Assembly (NCBI RefSeq): GCF_000002595.2
Contig: NC_057015.1
Coordinates: 8,943,442 to 9,007,441 of the forward strand
Origin: Chlamydomonas reinhardtii
Taxonomy: Eukaryota > Chlorophyta > Chlorophyceae > Chlamydomonadales > Chlamydomonadaceae
Length of the DNA: 64,000 bases
Reading direction: 5' to 3'
Shown here: piece after piece, positions 36,339 through 48,360 of the stretch
Layout of the letters: each line of letters begins with the position of its first letter
How positions within the stretch are numbered: position 1 is the first letter of the stretch
Notes under the pieces: model-generated
Databases searched by the model: none
What the model was told of the DNA's origin: nothing
The model's input: only the letters and a program-made list of their open reading frames with translations
Program-made: the position numbers and the translations under genes

Positions 36339-38194
36339 TCATGCGGCGCCACAGTACACGCCGCCCGCCACGGCCTCGGTTGCGACGTCACCGCTCCGGG
36401 TGTCGTCGTCGTCGTCGTATGGATCCACTCCTGCGCGGTAGTCCTTAAGCAGGTCCCTGCGTGTAGTGTGCCGGTATGGTTGCAGGTGGAGCATGAGGGC
36501 ACGTGTTGGCCTGCTGCATACCGCCGGTAGCCTGGATGCAAGCCCATGCATGCACCACTGCCTATTCGTGGGCTTTGCGGAAAGCCGACCCACCCACCCA
36601 CCCACCGTGCCCACCCACCCACCCACCAGTAAAAACGCTCCTCGCACTTGTAGTCGTAGCGGGTGCCGAGGAAGCGCTCGAACGTGCACTCCTGCAGTGC
36701 CGCCTCCTCCCCCGAGCAGGTGATGCGCCACATGCCGTACACCGGGCTGTTCGCCTCCATGCCCGAGGTGCCCAGGAACAAGGGCCGGTTGCTGACGAGG
36801 CTGTCTGGGCCCGTGACTCGCATGGCAGGCCACACCTGCACGCACAGCAGCATGGGACAGGGCACGCATCAGGTAGGCGAGGCTGCCGTTCTGGAGGACA
36901 GCGCTGCAACCGTCGTTGTGGCTGTGTGCACTCCTTCGACACGCGAACCGTGCGTGCGTCAACTACAGGTATGCTGGACCTGTTCCCACGCTGCCGACCT
37001 TCCGCCGCGCAGCGGTACGCACCTTCACAGAGTTCCATGTAATGGGGAAGCCGTCCGCGCTGGCGCCGGTGTGGTTCAGCCCCAGTTGCCGGCACGCCAC
37101 GCGCGCCACTGCATCATCTATCTCACACGCCACCGCCCACACCCAGTCCGTGCCGCCCGCCGAGGCAGGTGTGCCGGGAGACGCGGCGGTCCATGGCAGC
37201 TGGGCCGCGGACGCAGGCCACAGGAAGCGGAGCTGGCCCTCCCGCAGGTTGCCGCCGGCGAGCGCCACCTGCGGAAACATCGATCGCAGTCAGCGTGGCA
37301 ATACTAGCATCAGACAGACATCTCATCCAGCTAATTAAGCTTGCAGCGGCCAAGATGCATACCCAATCAAGGCGATAGCTGCCTATGGAACACCAGCCCT
37401 GACCCATCAATGTAACCCAGCATTGCAGCGCATTTAACAGGTCATGTGCGCGCGCACCTGCACGGCCGGCGCCGCACCGGTAACCAGCGCCGGACTGGTG
37501 GGTAGCGCCAGCATCTCCGGCGGCGGCCGTGTCGCAGGTAGCGAGGGTGAGTGCAAGGATTGCTGCTGGTCCTCGTGTCCAGGCGGTGGCGCAATGACGG
37601 CGTCCGTAAACGGCGGTGGCGCTGCCGTGTCCTTACACGGGGCAGTGGTGGAGACGGCGGCGGCCGTCTCCTTACACAGGCGCCAGGGGCAGTGGTGGAG
37701 ACGGCGGCGGCCGCGGCGGTCGGGGTGGGCGAGGCGGGGCAAGTGGCCTCTTATCCACGCTTTTGGGATACCTACCTCCGCACCACAGCTCCTCGGTAGT
37801 GGTCATGCCTCTGTTCACGGCGAACTGTGGCGAGCCGCCCAATAGGCCAGTACGCCTCCCTGGTGAACCTACAAAAAACAGCTTCTTCACCAGGTCGAAC
37901 GAGGCCTTGTCGGAGGGCCGCAGGTAAAGCACATCCCAGAAGCCCAGTCTCTGCAAATAGTGCAAGTGCAGATACGCGGAAGTTGCAACAGGGAACAGGA
38001 TGGGGGTTGAGTTGTAGAATACCGTACGGCGAGCGTGTCTACTCTTCCCTAGGGCAGCGGGACAAGCGGATGACAGGGCGTGATCACCACTGGCACTGGA
38101 CACGCGCAACCGGACCAGACCTAAGCACTTTCTCGTATGGCTTGTCATGCACGAACCAGAAGCAAACCGACAAGAACAACACTACGCTGGCCAT
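36339..38194 (-). CDS. SRCR-domain secreted or type II membrane protein
   Basis: Well-supported exons: 38194-38129 (signal), 37950-37873, a linker exon ending at 37458 (start about 37650 uncertain), 37268-37023, 36835-36627 and 36456-36339. The start MASVVLFLSVCFWFVHDKPY is a signal peptide or signal anchor. Exon 2 reads RLGFWDVLYLRPSDK. After a Pro/Thr/Ala-rich linker the scavenger-receptor Cys-rich domain begins AVQVALAGGNLREGQLRF. It contains the diagnostic VACEIDDAVARVACRQLGLN and ITCSGEEAALQECTFERF. The short C-terminus has a DDDDD run and ends at TGA. SRCR domains are extracellular Cys-rich modules known mainly from animals but also abundant in Chlamydomonas. The ligand is unknown. The conserved WGTVC part is replaced by a Gly/Ser loop before WVWAVAC. 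Assignment to SRCR is strong; the first exon and linker limits are less so. Confidence 0.7.
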
Positions 38195-39385
38195 CAAACC
38201 CCCTTGGCCACTTCCCAGGTGTCCCAGCGCATGCGTATGACACACCCCGCAGTAAGCCTGGGCAGCGGGCATGCCGCAGCTGCTGGTGTTGCGCGGCGGG
38301 TAGGCCCCAGCCATCATGAGTGCATCCCAGCCGTCCCCGAGCACGGGCTCCAAGCACCATGTCACGGGGGAGCCAAGCAAACGCTCGGCTCTGACGTTCC
38401 ATGGGTGTTGCCCGGGAGTTCCACGGGTTCGAAGAGGTTGGCCAGGTCAGAGGGCCGCCAGTTTAATGTAGGATTAGGGCACGACGGTAGGATGTAGGGT
38501 TTAGGGGTCTCAGCTTTCCGCTCTGGGGCGTGGCAGGTTCAGGCAGGCTTGATTGGCGGGGCTGGCGTGGAGACTCACGTGGATATTCCCTTCGCAGAAA
38601 CCAAGAGCCTGGACATATGCGCGCGAATGCGGGGATGGAAGCAGCCAGACAGGCACAAGCAAAAGGCATGCACGCCCAGTGCATTTGTCTGGCGGCGCAC
38701 CTGCGGGCGGCGTCCCCAGACGTTCAATGTTCCGCAACACTCGTCATTCAATGAATGAGAAATAGGGGCCCGGGTAGAACTCGACCTTCCACTGGCCGCA
38801 GTAGCTGCACTTGCATGCAACCGCGCACTTACTGGGGCCCATAACAAGTAACAAGGCCCATAGCAAGGCTAGCATAGGTGCAAGCATACGTGCCGTGCAT
38901 AACCCCAATTCCCCATTTACGAATGTCGCCCTTTCGAACTTTGTTTACAGCGGCACTGAGCGTCGGTTGCAAGAATGAGGTGCACCAGCCTTCACGCTTT
39001 TAATTGATATGTGCATAAATCTACATGAACCGGGCCAATCGGTCCAAGTAACACCAGTGTGATGTGGCGGTTGGTCCAAGGCCGCGATACAGGCGAGTCT
39101 GGACAGACCGCAGTATCTCCCGCCAACATAAAGAGTCTCCTACCCCTTCCAGCCACCGTCCAGCCCACCCGAAGCCATCCAAGGCTTGCACCATCGAACT
39201 GAACCTCTGATACAGCGACACCGTAACTCGAGCCAGCAACGTCCGCCCCGCCACTGTCCGGGCGTCCAACAAGTGCTGGAAACCCTGCCCCAATTACCCT
39301 GGCGCCCCGCCTGCCGAGCCAGCTGCTCTTCAGCATTTAACGCACCCGCATCCACTCCGCCTGCTCTTGACCCCCCGTCCTTCCA
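38195..39385. other. Spacer upstream of the SRCR gene
   Basis: No supported coding sequence. It contains the SRCR promoter side and the 3' UTR of the phosphatase-like gene; ttaca at about 38945-38949 (TGTAA on minus) is a suitable poly(A) signal roughly 440 nt after its stop codon. Confidence 0.4.
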
Positions 39386-41516
39386 TCAGAACGCCGGCAG
39401 CTGCTCCCTGTCCACACGCGGAGACAGCATGGGTGGCGCCAACCAGGCCGCAGGCGCCATGCCTAGCAGGTGCGCGCGGAGCGCTGGCCCCAGCGCGCCG
39501 CCTTCTGTCGCTGCAACAGCGCCCTCCTGCACAGCGCCCTCCTTGCTGCCTACAGAGCCCGCTGATGGCTGTGCCTGTAGGCGCAAGGGCGCGGCGACAG
39601 CCGTGTTCACAAGGGCCTCATGTGTTTACATGTGCATGCACATGCAAACATGGTGACATGCAGGGTCAATGCGGTCTAGTTTCCATGCCCGTCGGTCAGC
39701 CGCACCTAGCTGGCCTGCATCTGTGCATGTGCCTCCTCCTCCTCTCTCACCTGGAGCAGCTGCTGCTGCTGCTCGGCCTGCAGGTGGGAGAGGAATGCCA
39801 CCAGGCCCTGGCAGCAGCGCGTGATGGCACGGGCCGTCCGCAGCACCGCCCGCTGCACGTAGGCCAAGGCGAGAAACACATGGCAACCAAATGGGCATGG
39901 AGCAAGCACAATACAGCACTGATCATGTGTTGGGAACCTGCCACCTCCCCGACTAGGCGCTGCAACACCCCGCCCGTAACCCGACCGCCGGTGGCCCCGT
40001 GCCGCTCCAGGATTCCCGCCACCGCTGAAAGCCGCCTCTCACCGCCTCCTCGTCGCCACCCAGGTTGCCGTACAGCGGGTCCTCAATGTCCAGTTCATCG
40101 CCCTCACTGCCGTACTCGGGTGGCGGCGCCGCCACTGCCGCCGCCACGTCAGAGGCACTGGGCTGCGGCGGCACCCAGTCGCAGAACTCCCCCAGCCGCC
40201 GCACCTTGTAGGTCAGCGGCTGGCTGCGGTTCACCAGGTCGAAGGACGAAACCTGCGGCGCCGCCATCATGCGGGCATGACAAGTCAATCCACGGCGTGC
40301 TGTGGGCTTCCTCCAAGCCCTCTATCCCTTCCCACGCAGCTGAAGACGCTCTTAACCCAAGCTGGCGCCCCTGACCAGAACCCTACTGAACCTGCGCGCA
40401 CAAGCGCCGCCCCTTGGTCTCGTTTCGCTGACTTGGCAGTGTGGATGCAACTACCAGGAACCTATCCCACCCCGAGCCCCGCCACGCCGAGCCCCACTCC
40501 TCCGAGCCCCACCTCGCGCATGACGTCACCCGCCGTGTACTTGTCCATCACCAGCACCAGGTCTGCGCCCACCATGTCCTCGGCAGCGCTGAACAGCCGC
40601 GCGCGGTGCGGCGGCTGTGGCCCGCCGTTGGCACTGCTGCTGGGGCTGCTGGGGCTGTGTGGCTCCATCAAGCCCAGCGCCTCGGCGGCTGCCAGCGCGG
40701 AGGCCTCAGGCTCTTCCCCCAGGTTGTAGGGCCGTGTGCCCTGCAGCGATTGATATGAAGGGAGGTGCACGATGCTAAAGCGTTAGTGTTAACCCTGTGC
40801 TGGTGATGGCGCCTAATTGGGGGTGCTGGTTGCAGGGAGTTACACTATAACAGGAGAGGTACAGGCCGCCTGCACGCTTCACAGGGCACTCACGCAGGTG
40901 TCTAGCACAACCGCTTCCGCCAGGCCCGCCTCCGCAAGCAGCCGCCGCAGCGCTGCCGCCGCCAGCACTGAGCGACACGCGTCACTCTCGCTGACCAGTA
41001 GGATGTGCGCCTGCAAGTTTAGCACCAGCGTTAGGTGGTTGGCTACATGGCTATTAACATACGTTTGCACCACGGCATGAGTAGAGAGTACGTGTGGCCG
41101 GACTCCAGGCAGGGCCTTCTCAATCCGACTGGCACATACGCGTTGCTCGAAGCTACCTGGTGCACGGCGCGTTGCTGCGCCATGCGCTGTGCGTCCCAGG
41201 GCCCTGTGCGGAACACGGGCGACACCACGACGCGCTCCACTGACTCGGCCAGCGTCTCAGCGGCCAGCGTACCAGTCGGTGGGGCAACGCTGCCCATGGA
41301 CGCCGCGCCGACTACCGCAGCCTGCGCGGAGACGAATAAGAGAAGATCTAATCTTACGTATAGGATGTTTTTCGCATGGCAAGGCGTAACGACCGTTAGA
41401 GCAGCAACAAACAAGCTTGCCGCGGAAAAAATAAAGGCCACTGCAAGCAAACGGAAAGCGTCTCGGAGACCTCGGCACAGCCCGCCCAGATGCGATATAA
41501 GGTCGGATTCATTCAA
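39386..41516 (-). CDS. Membrane-anchored low-molecular-weight protein-tyrosine-phosphatase-like protein, catalytic Cys replaced
   Basis: LMW-PTPs dephosphorylate tyrosines through a Cys in the loop C-x5-R near the N-terminus. Exons: about 41516-41358, 41321-41157, 41010-40894, 40740-40513, 40252-40043, 39852-39751 and 39574-39386. The first carries a membrane segment (VAFIFSAASLFVAALTVV). Exon 3 has the P-loop position HILLVSESDACRSVLAAAAL where active members read V-C-x-G-N-x-C-R-S. The nucleophile position is Ser (AGC) and only the second Cys and the Arg remain. Exon 4 gives LVLVMDKYTAGDV and exon 5 KVRRLGEFC and the DP-(Y)-G motif (EDPLYGNLGGDEEA). Exon 6 is the C-terminal helix (RTARAITRCCQGLVAFL), and a disordered tail follows. 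The start codon is unresolved. ATG 41726 with donor at about 41621 and acceptor before TGGCC near 41450 would give an in-phase start, but this is tentative. Probably a pseudophosphatase. Confidence 0.7.
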
Positions 41517-42127
41517 CGGCGTGCATATAGAAGCCGTCTGCGGATCCGAGGAGGCCGCCTAGCCCAGCCCGGTAAGCGCACAGCGACAATCGCAACACCT
41601 CCTCACCCGCGCATGAGTACCCTTGCAAGGCCTGAAAGGGCCTAGTAGCGGGTGAGAAGCTTGATTAGACAGCTGTGCATGCCTCCGAGTGGCATTTGGG
41701 CAGACGGGTTGGAAGGTCGAGAGCATGGCTTGCTTGCTGCGGGGCCAGTTCGTTCTGGTAATCAATATAATAGCTGCATATGCTGCATTTAGTAATGCGA
41801 GCAAGGTTGGCCTATTGTACTAAGAGCGCAAAGTGCAGCGCATCGAGGACGCATGCACCCTCCCCAAGCATGGCTCACCTAGACAGTATACGGATGAGCT
41901 CCTTGGTTGCGTGGGATGTTTGACAAAGCTGCACATTATATGAGCATACAATACAGCTGCACAAAACTTGACTCGCGGCATTTGCGTGCATTTTTGCTCC
42001 TACCATGGAGTGTAGTTGCGCAGTATGTCGTTTGATTAATATAGCGTCGAAATATCTTGGGCTTTGCTCGTCTTGGCTTGGTTTAGGCCTTGTTTGACGC
42101 AGTGTGGAGCCGCTTCAGCGGAGAGCA
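41517..42127. promoter_or_regulatory. Region between divergent genes (phosphatase-like and MED12)
   Basis: About 600 bp of lower GC separating the phosphatase-like gene (-) from the MED12 start (+). It should hold both promoters and perhaps the first exon of the phosphatase-like gene. No specific element was identified. Confidence 0.4.
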
Positions 42128-45100
42128 ATGGAGCCTTACAAGCTAACGACCAATCGGCCTCCACTCTCGGATAGCCTTGGGCCTCCTGGCTTTCACCCGC
42201 TCATACCGGTGTGTTTTTGGCGCTCACCGATGCTGCGTGCGCGAGCCCAACACAATAGCTAGTACTTGCAGCAGCTATGGTGTTCCAAGAGTATGCGCAT
42301 GTGTGTGATCTACGACCATGGTGTCATGGCCGGGCGGTGTGGTGCTGACGGCCCCGTGCGCCAGGCCCACCACGACTGGGCAGGACCCACCCATCAGTCG
42401 CGGCCGCTTTTTGCTGCGCCCAGAAATGCATCACCCCTACGACCCACATGCATGAGTGCTCTCCTCGCAGGTCACATCCTGAGAACACCGCCCTCTTACT
42501 GCCGTGCCCTCTGCCAAACACAGGGCCAATGCCCTGAGGACCGGCTCACCGCTGTGCTGGCGCAGCAGGGCTATCGGGACGAGCAGCCCGAGTACGGTGT
42601 TGATGAGGCCAACGATTCGCTGTTCTCGCTGTACACGGTGCTGTCCAACAATGCGGCGGCGCACAGCGGCGCGGCGACCACCGGGGGGGCCTTGGGTGCG
42701 CCCGGTGGGACCGGCCCGCTACCGCCCCTGGTGGCGTCTGCAGCGAACCTGCAGCGGGTGAGGGGATGCGGGCACGGGATGCGGGGTTGAGGGCAAGGAA
42801 GGGCGTGAGGGTATTGGTGGCATGCGTGGTCAAGGCCTACTGGCGCGGGTGGCCGATGGCGTGCAGGGGGCTGGTAGACGGATGCCATGTCGGCTTGAGC
42901 ACAACACGGTATCGCCGCACGATTGCCCCTCGCTTGCTGCGGTGAGGATGCGGCTTCATGGGCCAAGGCGCATGTTCGTGGTTGTGTCATATAATATGCA
43001 TACATTCGCCGTGTCTTGGGGCTCTGCAGACGACGTTGTCTATGCTGGAGGTGGTGCAGAAGCAGCGGCTTGCAGCAGTTCACGAGCAGCAGGACTCCTC
43101 AGCAGCAATCGCTGGGGGACAGCCGCAGCCCAGCCAACAGCCCTCCACACCCGGGCCGCGGGCATCGCCGCCGCCGCCCTCGCCACCACTGCGCCGGCCT
43201 CGGACTCCTGCAGCGGTCGGTGTCTTGAGCAGCGGCGTGGCGCCTGCGGCCACGCTGGCTGCGGCGGCAAGCTCGCTGCCGGAACTGCACCTGTCTTCGG
43301 ACGTGGGGCGGCGGCTGTGGGTGTCAGCGCTCGCGGGGGCGGCGCCGCTGGGGTATCTGGCGCAGACCACACCGACGTTGCCGGACAGGTGCGTCGCTTG
43401 GCAATGTAGGTGTGTGCTTGGGAGAAAGGCGTGGGTGTTTGGTGAGCCAAACCATGGGCGTGGTGCAAGTTGCAGGCGTGGCTTGCATGCTGCACATTCG
43501 TCTGTGCACCTGGGCCAGTGTGTGTGTGTGTGTGCATGTGTGTGGTGTTGCTGCAGGCGCATGATGTTCGCGCTGCTGTGGCAAAACGCGGTGCCCATGC
43601 CGCGCGCCGCCTGGTTCTGCCGCGTGCTTTATACGCACCTGGCACGACAGCAGCTGCGGCCGTTACCGCCGCCGCCGCCACTACCAGCCGGTGGAGGCGG
43701 CGGAGGTGGCGGTGGGGGAGGCGGCGGCGGCGGCCGTGATGGGGACCGGGGCGGCGGCGGCGCGCAGGGCGGAAGCGCAGGCGGCGGCGGTGGCGCGTCG
43801 TCGGCGTTTGCCAACAGCGCGGCAGCTGCAGCTGCAGCGGGCGCGCAGGCAATATCGGCTTCGCTTGCCACCACACGTGCCGCTCTGTGGACTGAGCAGC
43901 TCCTTTCTTACATCGACACCCAGGTCAGCGCTGCGGCGGCTGCCGAGGCGGCGGCTGCGGGCGGGCAGGGGAATGCAGGGGCTTCAGCCGGGGCCGCAGC
44001 GTACACGGCGGCCGCCGCCAACCTGCGAGTCACCAGCCCCACCGCGCCCACGCCGCTCACGCCTCTTGACTACGCCTCAGCTGCCTCGCCCAGCGCCACC
44101 AGCCCAGAGTGGCTAGGCGTGGACGACCTGGGCGGCGGCGGCGCCGCCGGGGCCGCCGACCCCCGGGCTCGGCTGTTGGACTACCAGCCCGGCGCTGCGG
44201 TGATGTACGGCGTGCGGCTGGCGGGCGCCACGTTTGCGGAGGGCATGCTGGACGCGGCCCGGCTGGCAGAGTGGGCGGCGGCGCACCTGGCGGCGGTGTC
44301 GGCGCTGCTGTCGGGGCCGGCGCTTCCACCGGCGCCGTCAGGCGGGACTGCCGCTCCTTCCCCCTCTCCTGCTGGGGCTGGGGCCGGCGCGGCGGCTGCT
44401 GGGCAAGGCGCAGCTGCAGCCACGGGAGCTGCCGGGTCCGGGGCCGGGGGGCTTAGGCCGCTGACGCCCTCGGAGCAGCTGCGCGCGCAGGCGGCGCTGC
44501 AGCTGGTGCTGGGCTGCCTGCCCGACCTGGTGCAGTCGCAGCTGCACGTGCGGCGCCTGGTGGACGCAACCCTAGAGCTGCTCATGGCGGCGCGCGCGGC
44601 CATGCCGGCTCCGTCCGCAGCTTCCGCCGGGGCATGGGCGGGCGCGGGGGCGGGGACAGCGCCGGGGCAGGCGGCAACACCAGGCGACGCCGCTGGGTCA
44701 GCTGCCTCGCCGCCAGGTCACAGCTCGCCACCCAATGCAGCGTCGCCGGCGTTGGGCACGGGGGCGACGGCATTTGGGTCTTCGGCAGCGGCAGCTGCGG
44801 CCAGCTCCGCCGCAGGCGGCACCAGCGGCTTGGGCTCCTCTTCCATACCCGGTCTGGACCCCGGGACGGTGCACATGGCGCTGGATGTGCTTGAAGGCTG
44901 CGCGCGGGATGCGCCGGCGGCAGTGCTGTCGTTGGACTCGCTGCCGCTAGTGGTGCGGGCGCTGCGGGCGCCGTGGCCGCTTCCGGCGGACGCCGATGGC
45001 GGCGGCGGCGCTGGGGCGTCCGTCATGGGCATACCGCAGGAGGCCGGCGACGGGTCGGCCGCGGTGGTGCTGGAGACGTGCCCGCGGCGGCGCGCGGTGG

Positions 45101-48100
45101 CGGACAAGCTGTCAGCGGCGCACGGGGGCCTCGCCACCTCTGTAAACACCAGGTATGACTATATGAGCGCGCCACATGCCGCACGCCGTTTTCAATCGCA
45201 AGCGTGCGCCACGGCATTGCAAATGTTACTCAGAAAGCGCTTGGGTCATTGTCGCAGGCTCATCTCCTTCAACGTCGTGGCGGCGCTGCGGGAGCTTGAC
45301 CGCGCCGCAGCCGCCGGGGACATGGATGCGGGCATGCGGCCGCTCGCCGCCGCGGTCGGCGGCGCCGGCGACTTCGCGCGACCCGGCGCTGCAGTTCAGC
45401 TGCTGGCGGACTGGGTGGTCGGCCTGCCCGTCGTGGCCCCGTCTGCGCTGGTGCCGCCACCGCAGGCAACGCAGCCGGCGGGTGTTGCGGGTGCGACTTC
45501 CAACCACCCGCAAGCGGCGGAGCAGGCAGATCAAGGGCTGGCGGTGCGGACGGCGTTTGCCTGCCGGCTGCTGCCGCGACTAGCCGCCGAGTGCCGACGC
45601 TGCCGTGCGGACGCCGCAGCGGTGGTTGCACGTGGTCTGCCGCCGCCACCGCTCGTGGCAGCCATCAGTGTGGGCCCTGCCGCGACTGGGTCCTCAGCTA
45701 CCCCTCCTCCGGGCATGGGCACCGGACCAACTGGCTCGGGCGCCATTGGGCTCGGGGCTGGTGGCTTGCGAATGGGCGCGGGAGCAGGCGCTGCGGCAGG
45801 CGGTGCCGGAGGCAACGGCGCTGGAGCCGGAGCCGGGGCCCCAGGTGGCAATAGCACGTCTCCAAGGGGCCCTGCCGGCTCCATAGGTGGCACGGGGGCC
45901 GGCGGCACAGCAGACGCCGGTGGCGGCATGGGCGGCACCGCCCCTCCCCTGCAAGACGCAATCGTGCAGTGGCTTATCAGCCGGCCGGGGCCCTGGCAGC
46001 GCCAGCAGCAGCCGCCAGCTACGGGCCATGACTGCGGCTGCACCAGCACTGCAGCAGCCGGCAGCGGCTGGGAGGAGCTGCACGTGCGGCGGAGCGTGCA
46101 GCTCCTGGTTGCGATGACGGAAGTGGGCGTGTTCTCGCCGGCGGCCTTCGTTCAGGGCCTGCTTATTCAGGGCGTATTCGACGCGCCTGCAGTCCTGGGT
46201 GACCCGTCGTCATCATCAACATCTGCTGCAGATGGCTGGGGAGGTGCCATGGCCGCAGAGCCGGCTCCTAGCAGCGGAGGCAGGTATGACGGCCCTGGTG
46301 CACTGGGCAGCTCCTTCGGTACTGAGGACAGCGACGCATGCAGCAGCCGTGATGCAAGCGACGGAAGCGTCAGGTACAGCCGGCGGGACGCGGCGGCGCT
46401 TGTGGTGTACCTGCAGCACCTGCACCCGCTGCTGCTATTGGCGCTGGAGGAGCAGGCGGCGGCCTCGGCGTCCGCGGCGACGGCACGGCCAGGCGGCCGC
46501 CGCGCGCTGGGCGCCAGCGTGGGGTCAGCGAGCACGGGGCGCGGTGGGCCCGGTGGTGCTGCGGGCGGCATTGGCGTGGGGAGCGCATTGGCTGGCGGCG
46601 GCGGGCCTGTGGGCGGTGCCGCGTACGGCAAGACTCGCAAGAGCTTGCTATCTCTCGCGGCGTACCAGGGATTGCTGCCACAGAGGGCAGCGGGTGTGGA
46701 TGGGCAACCAGCTGACGCACGGGGCAGCAAGCGCCGGCGGCGGAGAAAGCTGGAGAACGGGCCTGTCGGCCCCGGGCCGGGCGGCGGGGTTGGAGGTGAG
46801 GGAGGCGATGCGAAGAAGCGGCGGCGGCTGGGTTCGGTCGGGAACGGCACGGGGTCGGCTGCCACCCCCACTGGCGCCGCCAGCTCCCCAGGCTGCCCTA
46901 GCCCACCGACCACGGCTCCTGGCACACCGGGGCCGGGGCCGAGCGGCCCTACCCCAGCAGGCGGCGCTGGCGCGGCAGCGCCGTCGGACACCAGTGCCTT
47001 TGAGCGTGTGCTGGCAGCAGCGGTTCGGTCCCTCGAGTCGCTGACAATGCTGTCAACAGGGACTGGTAGCAGCGCTGCTGCTGGACGCGCCAGGGCGGCA
47101 GGGCGGGGCCCGAACGCTGGGTCTGGCCGCCCTGCCTCCCCTGGCCGCCCCGCCTCGCCAGGGCTCGCGCCTTCTCCCGGGCCGCCCGCCTCGCCTGGGC
47201 TCCCAGCTTCACCCAGCCCTGCCGCGTCGCCGCCGCTGCCCGATGCAATGGACCTAGACGGCGGCGCGCCTGCCGCTGTTGCGGCCGCTGCTGGTGTCGC
47301 AGGTCCACGGCGGACCGGCCCCGCAGCGGCCCGCCCGTCCTCGGCGACTCGTGGTGTTGATGCAGACTTGCTGGCGGACGTACGGCAGCTGAGGCCATGG
47401 CAGCAGCGGCTGGTGGCGGCGGCTGTGTGCCGCCACGTGAACGCGGTGCTAGCGGCGGCGCAGCTGCCGGCGGCGCCATTGGGCGCCGCGGCGCCGCTGT
47501 TATCGTTTCCGTCGGCGTATGCGCGGCCTTGTGCAGCGGTGGCGCTGGCCAAGCCTGCAGACGGGGCGGCTGCTGCTGCTGGCGCGGCGCCCTCGGGCGT
47601 GGGCGCCCCGGCCGGAGCGGACGTGGCGACAGTGCTGGCTGTCGGCGGCGGCTCCAACGCTGTCAAGCACGGGGACACGTGGCTTTTACGGTAGGTAGCG
47701 CCGGGCATGTACGCTGTCATGGAACCCCGTAGTCCTTGTGGCCTTGGAAGGAATGGGCACAGGTTTGCTTGGTCTGCTGATGGCCGCACGCTGCGTCAAA
47801 TCGCGAATGGCTGTGGCCGTCTCCCTTTCTACTTGCAGGTGTCTGGCGCTGTTGGATGCGTGTCAGGTGTGGTCGGTGGGGCCGCAGCTGCTCATGCACC
47901 TGACGGCGCTGCACGTGGAGGCGGCGGCGCAGTGGGCCACCAGCGGGGGGCCCGGTGCAGCAGGCCCGGCTGCGGCTGCGGCTGCGGCCGCAGCCGCGCT
48001 TGATGGCGGCGGCGCGTCGCTGCTGTGGCACCGCTTGCGGCTGCAGGTAAGGGTCGAAGCCGAAGGAAAGCGACTGCACGCTTAGCTGATGATTGGCCAC

Positions 48101-48304
48101 ATGGTGTCAAAGTCTCACAAATTCCTGTTTCCCCATCGCTTGCCCTGCAGCCAAGTGTCGTGCTGTGTTCACTGGAGTCCGTGTCGAGCCGGTGCGGCCG
48201 AAAGCGGCATCCACTTGACAGAAAATAGCTGTGGGCTGTTCAACCGGTTGCTCTGATATTGTTTTGTGCGCACCTGTCGGCCCCATCTGCTAAACTCCTC
48301 AACT

Positions 48305-48360
<56 letters not shown>

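Noticed and set aside
46167-47789. 540-residue minus-strand ORF opposite MED12
   Set aside because: It is a GC-rich antisense frame made of Ala/Pro/Arg; MED12 reads through on the plus strand with correct phases.
48308-48359. AC repeat as a telomere-like or regulatory array
   Set aside because: It is an ordinary dinucleotide microsatellite within an intron; algal telomere repeats have a different unit.
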